Source: Molanna angustata (Eukaryota; Arthropoda; Insecta; Trichoptera; Molannidae). From it: a stretch of 64,000 nucleotides of DNA. The translations under genes and the position numbers were made by a program. The notes under the pieces were generated by a model. That model worked only from the letters and a program-made list of their open reading frames with translations. It was not told the origin of the DNA and searched no databases. The stretch lies in contig OY754974.1 of NCBI GenBank assembly GCA_963576475.1, positions 4,244,747-4,308,746 of the forward strand, given 5' to 3'. Below are positions 23,991-34,989 of this stretch, piece after piece. Numbering within the stretch: the first letter of the stretch is position 1; the number at the start of each line of letters is the position of its first letter.

Positions 23991-26515
23991 AAGGTCTGAC
24001 TCCGACGTATCACAGAGCTCAAACAAAGACTATCTACGCAGTGCCCACTCCACGGAGCTACGTCTCAGAAATCCAATTCAATATTTCAACGATGTATTTT
24101 TTCCCTCTCAACTTCTGTCCGTTTTAAACATTTCTTGTTTCCATCAAGACTTGCAAAAAATCTGCGCGGTTGGTGGATTCAGTGAAATATTCAAGACTCT
24201 CATCGTGGATTTGTGAATAATTTGTCGAGACAGCGGCGTAATACGAGAATGAGTACGTTGTATTAAATATGAAAGACGGCTATACCTACTTCTTGAAGCG
24301 AATTAATTAACCAAAGGCCAGGACGCCGCAGAATTATTCATATTATTATCTGAACTTCAACTCACCTCGCCATATTCAGGAGAAAACTAATAACTATCAA
24401 TATAGTCACACCAGAACTGCAAATAGGTTACATTCAATTCAAACGTTGGAATTTTATAGAAGCTTGATAAAATTAAGGAATGTAGTTGGCGTTGAAATAA
24501 GAAAATCCTCTTCAATAGATATTACTGAAAAAAGTGGGTCAAAGCCAACGTCCCATTCTTATGAAATTACAAAAGTGGAAAAAATTTACTTATTTTGATA
24601 TTTGTTTTTATCTAGCAGATTCTGTTATTTTTCACAGCAGTAACAAATTAGGTCCTTCTCACTTCCTTTTTCCTCTTCCTTCTCACTTCACAGGCAAATG
24701 TGTGAAATATATGAATATGTAATAATTTTAAGTATATTTGAACTTATTTTTTGTTGTATTGTAGTACATACTTCTATGATTATTTAATGTTCAACTGTGC
24801 AGAAAAGTAATTGGTCTGTCTTTTTTCATTTCATACTGTATTTTTTCTGTTTATTTAATAAGACAGTATTCCCTTAAATAAATAGATAAATTATTTTTAT
24901 TACTCAAAAATCAGATAAAATCATATTTATCAAATAACTATATAACGAAATTTTCTTATTATTCCTTTAATATATCAATCAAACCTTTCTATTGGTTTTT
25001 CCTAAAATAAGTGAATAATATCTCCATATTCAGTTCACATTCCGCTAAAAAAACAATATACTTACCTAATGTTTATTTCAATTTGTGTTGTGAACCCTTT
25101 TTGTAACTTTTTTAGAAATGCCTTGTTTTTGCGTTTATTAAAGTATTATTTTCTTTTGTGTATTAATTTAATTACTTTACTATAACTTTTTTTTGATTTT
25201 TGCTGTTTGTTATATTATTTTTTAATTTATTTTTTCAAATTTTATTCCGATTATTTTATTATTTTTTTCTTTCTTTTTTTTATTGATAACTTCCTTTTAT
25301 TTTTTAAATTGATTGTATTATTTTATTTTTTGATAAGATTTCAAACTAGTTTAACTAATTTTTGTAAATGCTCATATGAACGTTGATCTTGTAAATAATT
25401 AAATAAAAGTTCCACTTTTTTCAGTCGTTAATCTGTCTATCGATCATGCTTCTAATTTGTAGAACTCCATAATTAGGGTAAAATTATGAACTCCTATATT
25501 TTACAACGTTTTTTATTTGTCTTCCGGCGGCCGTTTCGTGTTTTTGGCTGAACCGCTAGGTGAATATAGCCTTATTAATCGAAAAATGTAATAGACTACA
25601 TTATATCATGTACCCCCCATGAGTTCCACTGCAATTTTTATCCTTATAGGCTCTAAGTTTCTACATACATACTCCCTGCAAGATCAAATGGGACTCTTTT
25701 AAAACACTTCGTGTATTTTTAACACGACCTCTAATTTCAGTTTTGAATCTTGAACTCATGATTAATTTTGCAAGAAACTTTGCGTTTATGACTTGCATTT
25801 CAAATGGTATGATAAGTAGATTTTGAATATACACAAACAAATGAAATATATTTGATCGATATGTATTGCTATGTAACATAGTATTTGCATAATATATCTA
25901 TCATAAGACACAACGTATAGCCCAATATTATTAATATTGCTCCAAATAAATTGTTTTTATATGTCAATGTTATGACAATAAAAATAGCAGCTTCGCAACA
26001 CATAACTTATGAATATAACATCACTAGGTATTTATTTACATTGACGATACATGAATTGTATGCATAACGAGAAAACAAAATATTATTTCTTATATCTCTA
26101 TATTATCAAACGAAAATATTTATTCAGCCCGAACTCAATAACGGTTTTAATATCTACCTACTAAAAATTGATATAAAATTCGTCCGATTGCAGATATTCT
26201 GATATAATATGAATGTTGCTATATATTTACTAATAAGGTCGCAGATTTTTATTCTTGATGCAGAAATAAAATCTATACACGATTGAGGTCCATAAAATTT
26301 ATATATTTACAAAGAAATGATATCTTTGACACGATTTTATACGAATGTTATAAATTTTCATTATTATATACTGTCTGATTGGTTAATAATATTGGGAAGG
26401 TATTCGAAGAAACATATGTCAGCAAATTAGCATGAAAAAGTAATGTTCGTGGCAGTAATGTGCCATATGATTAATCTTCAATTCATCTATAGGAATATAA
26501 ATTCTCTTGCACGTA
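23991..26515. other. Long AT-rich spacer
   Basis: No coding region or transposon end is recognised. 25140-25340 is strikingly T-rich (long T and TTTTA runs). 24000-24250 has higher GC but no open frame. Confidence 0.45.
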
Positions 26516-26519
26516 TTGT

Positions 26520-27290
26520 ACTTTGTAAAATCTTCTTCTTTCGTCTCCTAGACTGAAGATGGTTGCTAATTTCAATCGCTCGAAGAATGGTCTGCCTGCA
26601 TGAAGAACAATTTTGGATACTTTGATCAAAGGGCACCGTTGAAGATAATGCAGCGGACTTAATGATAAATACTTAGCGGAGTGATCTCTGGACTATCAAA
26701 CCTTCACGCCATTATGATGAGTTTTTCCAAGTTATCAGGAGCCAATGTGTGCCATATTGAACAATACGCTGTAAACAGATTTATGACAGATGATTCTTTA
26801 TTCAATTTGTAGTTCATTCAACATATTGATATTCACAGCAATTCATGATATTCGCAACATTCTTAGCAAACACCACAACTTATAAATTAAAGCATATTTA
26901 TTTTATATTTGATGATCAAGAAAATGAGAGTCCTGATAATCCTAAATTTGGTGATCTTGTTGATGTCTCGATCTTTTCATATCATGGTCTTCTCCCTGGC
27001 TATATTCCAACTCCCTATCGGTGCAGAATGTTGAGATCAGTTCTAATTGTCCTTAAATTATTGCGTCTCCTGTCTTGTACAATGTCACCTGGGCCATGTC
27101 TCTGCAGTTGGTTTCGTCTTTGCACAATCCAAGAATACTTTGGTCTTCCTCTGGATGTATGTAAGTCGAGGAAGATCCATGGAGATTACTTGGTTTATAA
27201 TGTGATCTAGTGGTCTGCGTCCAACGTGCCCAAACCATCTAAATTGTTTTTCCTCTATCTTACAATATACACACATAAATCAGTAACACT
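26520..27290 (-). pseudogene. Degenerate RTE-like LINE remnant
   Basis: On the minus strand near 27085-27276 the frame reads QFRWFGHVGRRPLDHI, then VFLDCAKTKP. This recalls the RWFGHVxRRPxDH ... GRPKxTWLDCVKxD segment found near the C-terminus of RTE-like LINEs, heavily mutated. A GAAGAAGA stretch near 26535 (minus) may be the tail. Nothing else is readable. Confidence 0.45.
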
Positions 27291-27909
27291 TGGACATCTA
27301 CGAATGTGTGAACATTTCATTTTGTTCCGTAATGACACCTTTCCATATCTTTGTCAAACGATAAAAAAAATGTAGAAAGATTAAAAAAAATATTTCGTAA
27401 TAAATTGCACAAATATAATCTACAATCTTGTTGAGAGCAGATAAACTATGTAAGCACTAAAAACAATATATTCTGCAAATCTTCAGATATACGGTTATAC
27501 ACAATCGATGGTAGGAAGAAAGACTGCAGGTAACTGTAATGAACCAAATAAGAGTCAAAGAACAACAAGAGTAGATACATAAACTTGAGTCTCTTATTAT
27601 TGTATTGGTCGTGATAGGATTGTACTAAACATGTGATTGTTGGCAATTGTAGCAATTGTAACCAGATACAGGCAGAGACGTAGCAAAGGACGGACATTTT
27701 GAACTACAACCTAGATTATTATAAAACTATTATTAATTTTACTCAAACCCATTTGTTGTTAAACTAAATTTATGACAAATAAATGTATGATGATTATTTT
27801 TTTATTCCCATGTTTTTTGATTATTGGTTCATATCATGTGGTCGTCACAAATAATAGAAGATACGAGTATATGAAGCATAACATAGATTGGTACCTACCT
27901 ATAAATTTA
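27291..27909. other. Spacer, nothing recognised
   Basis: AT-rich, with only a chance 83-codon minus-strand ORF. Confidence 0.4.
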
Positions 27910-28140
27910 GATGGGTTGGGGCAGAGCGGTTAGCGCCTGGATTAGTAATTTAATGGTCGCGAGTTCGAATCCTGCCACGAAAGATTTTATTTACCTATAG
28001 CAAAAGCATTCATTTTTTATTAAGGAAATGTATGTGGATGGATAATATACATGTTTCAAGGACATATTTGTACTTGTTAGAAGGATATATTCATTGATTT
28101 TAATAAAAAAAGTAAAAAATAATTAGAATAATTAGTAATA
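27910..28140 (+). repeat. tRNA-derived SINE (family A), near full length
   Basis: GGGGCAGAGCGGTTAGCGCC (box A, 27918) and GTCGCGAGTTCGAATCCTGC (box B, 27955) are followed by the family A body (CTATAGCAAAAGCATTCAT, ATTAAGGAAATGTATGTGG) and a weakly A-rich end. This is the best-preserved head of the family in the window. Confidence 0.85.
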
Positions 28141-28324
28141 ATTAATAATTTCCAGTGTTAATTTCCATAAGGCAAATATCTTCCGACCAACCAAAGCAAC
28201 GTGAACCTGTACATAGTGAAGTATGTAGTAAGTATATTTAATTTATATCAAAAAACAAATAGAAAACAAACACGTAACGTTGTGGGAAGAAAGTGAGAAT
28301 TGTTTGATGTAAAATCCTTTTTTT

Positions 28325-28493
28325 TTTAAATGAATGAATATGTCCTAGTTACTAGTACATTTACTTCCTCATATATTCCGTAAACTACGCATATGTGCAT
28401 GTGCTATAGGTGAACGGAATCGGTTATGAGTCATGACAGTATTCGAACTCGCGACCACTAACCACAGTGCCACCACCCATCTGTAAATGTGAT
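28325..28493 (-). repeat. tRNA-derived SINE (family A)
   Basis: Reverse copy: minus strand GGTGGTGGCACTGTGGTTAG (box A side, near 28470) and GGTCGCGAGTTCGAATAC (near 28450), then the TGTGCTATAGGTGAACG-complement body. It lies about 185 bp from the plus-strand copy, so the two form an inverted pair. Confidence 0.8.
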
Positions 28494-28584
28494 AAAAAAT
28501 ATCATATTTAATTTTAATTGTTATCGAGATACATAATTATATGTGTAGGTATATTAGAAGGGTGTGACTCCTTTATTCAGTTTG

Positions 28585-29960
28585 TTGTTTCTTCTTCTTC
28601 GATGGCTCTAAAGCCCATATCGAACCTTGGCCTCCGTGAGTATTCGCCTCCAAACTCTCTTACCTCCCGCCTCGGCCTTCCAATCCGTTACCTGGAGCAG
28701 TTCGGCAGCATCCCTGCTAGCTTCGTCTTCCCACCGTAGCCTTGGCCTCCCTACCCTTCTTCTTCCACCTGGGTGCCCTTCTAGGATCCTTTTTGGTGCC
28801 CGTGATGACGGCATTCTCTGCACATGTCCGGCATGTACAGATATTCCGGGTGCCTTGTAGATGTTGAACAACTCATCGTTATAGCGCAATCTCCAGGCTT
28901 CGCCATCATTCATGGGCCCCAGTATTCTACGCAGCACCCTCCTCTTGATGGTGTACAGTACCTCTGCGGATTTCTTTGTCATTGTCCACGCCTCACACCC
29001 GTATGTCACAACTGTTCTAATGATTGTTTTGTAAAGGGTGATTTTGGTTTTTCTGTGAACACTTCTTGACTTTCAGCACTGGAAGAAGAGAGAAGAATGC
29101 CTTGTTTCCTGTTGCGACTCTTCGTTTAATTTCTGCATAGTCTTCGTTTTCTTTTGTTATATTGAAACCCAGGTAGGTGAAGTCATCCACCATCTTAAAA
29201 TTATATTTATCTTTGAATTTTACAGTACGTTGCGGATTGTTGGTCGTGTTTGTAAATTGCTTCATGATTTTTGTTTTATCTTCATTTATTGCTGGTCCCA
29301 TTTCGTTGGCTGCTGTTTCCAAGAGATCGAAAACTTTTTGCACTGCTACTACGGATCTTCCTACTACATTAATATTAATTAATACAATTTTACTTCAGTT
29401 CGTGAGCAGAGGGGTGCAATGCAACACAAACCATATCATATAAACGTCATTTAAAAATTAGGTATACATACAAATAAAAAAAGTAGAACAGAGAGAAAAA
29501 TAAGAACAAACAAAAGCATTAGAGGCGGCTTTGGAATTATATGTTGGGTTCTCGTTATTATCATATGACTTCCTTATAACATATTCTATAGCCAGATTGA
29601 AAAGTGTGGGGGCTTATGCGTCAACATGTTTGAGACATTAAGAAACAGTTAATTTGTTCGTGAGCTCTCCTCCTATCTTGACTATGCGTTTGATATAAGT
29701 TACTCATTGTTGTTTTTATCAGTCTTGCTAACTTTGTGAGTATAATCAATGTTAGGAGTAGGTAGATACTGTCATAGACCTGTTTAAAATCAATGAACAG
29801 TTGATATGATGTCAACGTCGGATTCCCAGCATTTGGTCAGAAATTGTCTAACAGTAAATAGTTGATCGCTTTTTGATCTGTTTCTTCTAAACCCGGCCTT
29901 TCTTTGATTCTTATTGTCAGGAGTTTATACCTATGCTGTGCTCCTTGATTATCTGCTTAT
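28585..29960 (-). pseudogene. RTE-type LINE, RT to 3' end, broken
   Basis: Minus-strand fragments in order are YQLFIDFKQVYDSI (RT motif A, near 29795), TLFNLAIEYVIRKSYDNNEN (near 29600), INEDKTKIM (near 29280), FTYLGFNITKENEDYAEIKR (near 29170), VTYGCEAWTMTKKSAEVLY (near 28995), VLRRILGPMNDGEAW (near 28930), HAGHVQRMPSSR (near 28830), RRRVGRPRLRWEDE (near 28755) and WRRILTEAKVRYGL with a stop at 28608. This order and these motifs are those of an RTE-clade ORF2. Damage: a frameshift near 29050, loss of the YADD segment, and an insertion of an unrelated repeat (29370-29500) that also occurs at 34100-34180. A GAA tail lies at about 28589-28600. Confidence 0.85.
29370..29440 (+). repeat. Dispersed repeat shared with 34080-34180
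   Basis: GTTCGTGAGCAGAGGGGTGC then ACACAAACCATAT matches CTGTGAGCAGGGGGGTGC with ACACAAACCATAT at 34110. Both are preceded by an AATATTAAT stretch. Class unknown. Confidence 0.55.
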
Positions 29961-31060
29961 AATTTTCGAATAAGTAGGTACTTACCTATGGACATAAATA
30001 ACCAGAAAACAGAAATAACCCAGAATTCCGTTTCTGAAAAACAAAGACTTTAATCCTTTATTCCGAGTGCAACTAAAATTATTTCTCAATCCCAGGTCAG
30101 TAATAATAATAATTATAGGGACAAGAGCACTGATAGTTCATTTTAATGTTGCTCTACGAATCAGTCCATCACTTCGTTACATTGATCATGTGCCATGAAT
30201 TTAATTTCATTAAAGCCTAGTTTCGTCACTTTTCCTAGCTGTGAGGCTGTTTTATTTTTTTCTAAGACTGTCCCTGTGGTTGAAGAAGTATCCATTCCTC
30301 CATTTAGGGGTGAAGTGAAATTATTATTGCAACTGCTAGTCGTTGGCGATCTACATTCGTGGGTATTATTTGTTTTCGATCAAAGAATCCATTCAGCGTG
30401 GATCGTATGGCCCGAGGCTCCGTTTTGTATCGAAGGTAGATAGACATACCTTCCATCATGAACCTAGGTATAATATAACTGTAACACAGTGATTCTGAAT
30501 AGTATTTTTATCTGTTACCCCGGGGTATATCTACATACATACATACACATTTTGTCGAATGGACTAAACATTAACAACTAGGATTAAATTTCGAATGGGA
30601 CGAATTAAAAATAACCAACACGTTGTGTGTAATGTAACAGGTGAATCAAAATTCGACGTGAATTCGTTATATCTGGTTCAATGTATAAAAAACGAGTGAA
30701 TCGTGGGCAGCACTAAAATCTCGTATGATTCAGAAAATAAACATATGATTCAGAAAATAAATTATATGATACGGGACAAACCAAAAAAGCTTTTCGCAAT
30801 CATTATTTTTTTTTTAGAAAACATTAGACTTTCTAATGCATCGTGAGTGAACAATTTTCCTTTGTTATTGAAAGAATGAAAAATTCTGAATGCATTTTTA
30901 TGAAGCAGATACATAAATTTTCGTTATAATAAATCTACAAAAACATGATTTTTTCTCAGAAATGAGAGCATTAATTATTGTTCAAATTAAACAGCTTAAT
31001 TTAGGAAGTTTGACAAATTTAATCATTGATAGCAGTGACAGATTCAATATTAAATCACGA
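29961..31060. other. Spacer, nothing recognised
   Basis: Contains an 82-codon plus-strand ORF at 30195 without motifs and a duplicated CATATGATTCAGAAAATAAA near 30730-30765. No gene is supported. Confidence 0.4.
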
Positions 31061-31064
31061 TCAT

Positions 31065-31290
31065 TGATAGCAGTCTCTGCGAGTGTATGATAAGTGATGA
31101 GACACTGGATCATTTATTTCTTGAATGCCCCATAAACGATAGGTATCCCTCCATTTTTAACCGACCTCACAGAGATTGGGGTTCCAATGCCAACAAATGT
31201 GAGGACATTGGGGAGGTGAACATTTTGATCAAAAAATTCATCAAAATTAATGACATTACATAAAATTGAAATTGATTGAAGTAAAATAAA
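31065..31290 (+). pseudogene. LINE C-terminal fragment with zinc-binding motif
   Basis: The plus strand near 31085-31150 reads CECMISDETLDHLFLECP, the CxxC..DExxxHLxxxCP motif found at the end of many insect LINE ORF2 proteins. Then PPFLTDLTEIGVPMPTNVRT is followed by stops. Upstream reverse transcriptase is missing. Confidence 0.7.
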
Positions 31291-31291
31291 T

Positions 31292-31430
31292 ACATACATA
31301 CATACCGTCACGCCGTTTCCCTATTTGGGGTAGGCAGAGAGAAACGAACGCCATACTCTTCTATCTTGGCATACCTGTTTTGCCTCGTTTACATTTATAC
31401 ATCGCGTCATACATGCTCTCCTATTATTCT
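31292..31430 (-). pseudogene. LINE 3' end (SVLSAYP family)
   Basis: The minus strand reads ACMTRCINVNEAKQVCQD then WRSFLSAYP. It ends in the TATGTATGTATGTA tail (ACATACATACATACC on plus near 31291). It matches MNIDEAMNVCQDRSKWRSVL of the fragment at 2431-3066. Confidence 0.75.
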
Positions 31431-31449
31431 GACTTCGTTTTCTTCTTCA

Positions 31450-31800
31450 TGGATTGTTCCCGATTATTGGACCACGCAATTCCTTACTGGACACGGCAGT
31501 TTCAAAAGTAATCTTTATCGTTTTTACTTATCTGATTCGTCCTCATGTCAGCTTTGTGATAACCCTGAACAGACTTCTGAGCATATCCTATGGGAATGCA
31601 CTAACTTCTCAGTGTCAACTATACAACGATGTCCGAGGGAATTTCTTTGGATCCATTGGACATTCGGACCTTGTATCCACGAAGAGCAACTTTAGGGGTT
31701 TCAATACTTTCTGACATAAATTCGGTGCAATCTTTTCTTCACCATCAGAGAACGGTGAACCAGTTGTTTCCTCATGATTAGCTCTCATTTAACTCTCTCA
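31450..31800 (+). pseudogene. LINE C-terminal fragment (CCHC end)
   Basis: The frame reads QFLTGHGSFKSNLYRFYLSD then SSSCQLCDNPEQTSEHILWE and C. TGHGxFxxYLxRFxLxxSxxCxxC...EHxLxEC is the C-terminal zinc-binding end of R1/I-group LINE ORF2 proteins. A shift near 31600 makes two overlapping frames. Only the last ~90 codons are left. Confidence 0.7.
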
Positions 31801-31989
31801 TTTGGCACTTTAAGTGTAGTTTTTGCAAGGTTTTAGAGTTCTCCGGACTCTTCATATGTTCTTTATGTGTTTTTGCAGAGTTTCGCCGGGGACGTCATAA
31901 GTCTCCATAAGCAGAACGGCTGCTGGTGGGGATTGATTAGAAATATATTAATTAACTAAAACTAGGATGATTCGAAGACGCGTGGATTA

Positions 31990-32252
31990 CCCAGTATATA
32001 AATTTATATGAAGTCGACCAAACTTAACAGTTTGAGCTATAGGTTATTATACAGAGTGATTCAAATTTTTATAGTAGGTATGGACGTACGCCAAACACCA
32101 TACGCTATTTATCTATGTACAAATTGATCAAAAGGAAACTCATAATATATAACACTTTTAATGATACCCGTTGAGAAATTGACATAATTCAATTTCTCAT
32201 GATTGACAAGTGAAATCATGATTCTCCACTATTCCAAAGCAGTGGAGAGTAA
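31990..32252 (-). mobile_element. Helitron-like end fragment
   Basis: ATGAAGTCGACCAAACTTA (32010), ATGATACCCGTTGAGAAATT (32160) and the terminal ATTCTCCACTATTCCAAAGC then AGTGGAGAGTAAAAA (32220-32254) match the hairpin end of the family at 22183-22217. The opposite end is missing. Confidence 0.65.
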
Positions 32253-32591
32253 AAAACGTCGAAAGCTAAAATTTGGAGAGTGTGAATCACTTGGTAGATC
32301 TAAGGTATTCCTTGTAACCTAAGTAAATATAAACCAGCTTCGCTTAAAGGCTTCTCGGTTTGATTCCTTCTAAGATCAATGTTAATAACACCGATAGAAA
32401 TATCTTATGATATTGAGCAGCTGTGGATATGAAAACCATCAATGATAATATATTTTTATCTCGGCACCTTCCACTGGGAAAAACATACATAATATTTTGT
32501 TTATAACACAATGAATTATAATATCGGCTTCTGAACATTAATGTTTTTTTTTACCATATACACCATAGACGAGGCAGAAATAATAATAATA

Positions 32592-33156
32592 GGGCCGGTA
32601 TTACAGTCTCAGTTTAAGAGCTAAACTCAAGTTTTACAAAAATATAGTGTATTACAGTGTCCGTTTAGGCCTAATCTTCCCTCAAATACCTACGTCACTA
32701 AAACGACAAAAATATTTAACTCAACGTTTCTGGCGGATAAGTACTTAACGGTGAGTCAACTGTCATTTCTCGTTCTAGTTTTAGTGTTCTATCACTAGAG
32801 GCGTTAGTTGTATTGTAGTTTCAGTGTTCTATCACTAGAGGCGTTAGTTGTATCGACGGTGGCGCCACACAACAAATCAAATTGACAGCCATATTGAAAC
32901 GAACATGGGCATTTAAAAGCATTATTTTGGTGAAAAAAAAATTAATTTACCATGTTGGGTAGTAAAAGAATAGTATTTCATGTCGTGGCGTCCCGTTTTG
33001 TACTTCGTATTTTGACAGATAATAACCACAGAAAAAGTATTTAGTAATTGACATGTCATATTGCACTGTAATACGGAAATGGATTTAATCTCCCCTTAAC
33101 ATTAATCTTGAGTTTAACAAACTCAATGAGTTGAGGGCCGACTGTAATACCGGGCC
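32592..33156. mobile_element. 565-bp non-autonomous TIR element
   Basis: The left end GGGCCGGTATTACAGTC and the right end (reverse complement) GGCCCGGTATTACAGTC form terminal inverted repeats. Internal stretches are also inversely related (GTATTACAGTG near 32650 and CACTGTAATACGG near 33064). ATA on each side may be a 3-bp target duplication, which would suit a PIF/Harbinger-like MITE, but the class is not proven. There is an internal direct repeat of GTGTTCTATCACTAGAGGCG at 32785 and 32827. Confidence 0.75.
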
Positions 33157-33573
33157 ATAAAAACGATTATTTGAAGCCAATATTGTATGTTACATTACAA
33201 TGTTATTTTCAAAATATTATGCCTGTGTGATAATATATACATATAATAATGGATAATTTTTTGAAAAAAAAATATCGAGAAATACACAAATATTCATAAT
33301 TTAATAGCCTTAATTATGCAAAATTATAATGTTTCGATGAAAACAAACTATATGAAAACAAAATATATTATGTTGATAATCTTGATTATCAAAAAACACT
33401 GCAAAAAATAATATCAAATAACCTATTATTGATTCCCTCGATCTAAACTCTACGGAAATGTATAACAATGATTCACAATACCTAATCGATGATTTGATTG
33501 ATTTTAGAAAGTCGGGAAGAATATTGAATTATATTCAATTTCAATTGTAATTAGCTAATTAGGGATTGGTCAA
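33157..33573. other. AT-rich spacer
   Basis: Nothing recognised. Confidence 0.4.
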
Positions 33574-33900
33574 TAAATAAATAGTCTCAACCTTCTTCTT
33601 CTTCTTCTTTGTCCTGGCCTTTTCTTCCCATTATGTGGGGTCGGCCCTCCTCGTCCTCATTCGCCAAGTCCTTCTCTCCTGTGCGTCTCCTTCGCGCAAG
33701 TCTGCCTCCCGCAACTCTCTTGTGATGGTGGAGTGCCACGTAGTCAGCGGTCTGCCTGGTCTTCTGGCCTGCACTTGGATGTCCATCGCTCTACGTATCA
33801 TATTTTCCTCTGGCCGCCTTATGATGTGTCCGTACCATCTCAATCTACTCTCGAGCAGCTTATCTGGTTGGTTGAGACTATTAAATAAATAGTCTCAACC
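33574..33900 (-). mobile_element. Short RTE-type LINE insertion with 19-bp TSD
   Basis: TAAATAAATAGTCTCAACC occurs at 33574-33592 and 33882-33900 as a perfect 19-bp target duplication. Between them, the minus strand reads MRWYGHIIRRPEENMIRRAM, RRPGRPLTTW, ERRTWRMRTRRADP and a stop, with a GAA tail (CTT on plus, 33593-33610). It is a severely 5'-truncated copy. The same family is on the plus strand at 50850-51045. The 5' junction carries an inverted 20-bp copy of the flanking target (33863-33882 against 33888-33907). Confidence 0.9.
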
Positions 33901-34260
33901 AACCAGAGTAAAGTAAATTTGATTTATTTTTGCATTGTATCCTACAATTTTTTTTGTTTATTTATTATTTGGTTTTAATTGTATGTACTTTCGTGTTTAA
34001 TTTACCTTTCTTATATGTTTTTATTTTTCTTTATATATCCTCTGCTATCGTTGATATGTCTAGATGTTTATAATAATAATAATAATATTAATACATTTTT
34101 TATTCCAGTCTGTGAGCAGGGGGGTGCAATGTTACACAAACCATATTTTTACATACAAAATATACGTCATAAATTGTACATATTTCTTTGGTTTATGCTG
34201 TGTCATGTAATATTTAATTTTGTAAAGAGCTTTGAGCCGTGAATCAATAAATAAATAATT
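33892..34260. repeat. Dispersed AACCAACCAGAGTAA repeat and unknown body
   Basis: AACCAACCAGAGTAAAGTAA also occurs, with changes, at 28181, 48206 and 57130, followed at 48 kb by similar AT-rich sequence (CATTGTACCCATGTTGTA). The GAGCAGGGGGGTGCAATG stretch at 34114 pairs with 29400. It ends in AATAAATAAATAATTA. Class unknown. Confidence 0.5.
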
Positions 34261-34576
34261 AATCTATAAATATAAGTAAAAATTGTCAAAATAGTCATAA
34301 GCTAGTAAATGCCCTAACAGGGCGAGGCGAAATATACCTATCGCACGTAATTAAATTAACGTAGAATCATAAAGTTTACTTTTAATTATATACATCATTT
34401 AATGATTCACAATTTCATATTGTTTTTTCTACGAACATTTTCATTTCTTTAATTCATTTAAAAAAATGTGTTTCACTATCTTATACTTACATATCTGAAT
34501 GTTTTGTCATATGATTAAATATCTGCTTTTTTTCACGTTACAAGCAATTCACCCTGCAATAAGATCTTCTCTCAGT

Positions 34577-34589
34577 AAGTCCTCTTTTT
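34577..34589. repeat. Left target-site duplication of the LOA-like LINE
   Basis: AAGTCCTCTTTTT here and at 40546-40558 are identical. The left copy runs into an extra T-run before the element's first G-run (34601). Confidence 0.9.
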
Positions 34590-34989
34590 TTTTTTTTTTG
34601 GGGGGCAAAGGGGGTGCACGGTCGGCGGGTCTGTTGTCTGCTCACAAAACGGGGCGGGGAATGGTGGTCGTTGATCGTGCATCCTTATCCGATCCTCACC
34701 TCCTCGCGGTGCCCCCTGGTAATTTGACGGTCATATGGGACGTCACGTGTATCCTCATGCCTACGCGTGTGGACGCTTGGGGCGGCCCATGGGCCGTTAA
34801 AGCTAACGAGGACGGATGAAAAACCCAAGCTAAGGTCTGTCGTGCCGAGAGCTGAATGGCACTTGGGTTACATAGTGTCAGAAGCGACTCCTGGGGAAAC
34901 CGGGCGAAATCCCCTTGTAATGTAGCCTTCTGCGTCTAAGAGGCTCTGGGCGCAGTGACGTATATTTCCTCAATACTCGTGGGAACTAC
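34590..34989 (+). promoter_or_regulatory. 5' untranslated region of the intact LINE
   Basis: About 390 nt between the T-run/GGGGGGCAAAGGGGGTGCAC start and the ORF1 start codon, GC-richer than its surroundings. In LINEs this region is expected to carry the internal pol II promoter; no specific element is identified here. A 106-codon chance frame (34499-34819) spans the junction and is not a gene. Confidence 0.6.

Noticed and set aside
26845..27210. 121-codon plus-strand ORF
   Set aside because: Overlaps a minus-strand LINE remnant (RWFGHVGRRP) and has no motif of its own.
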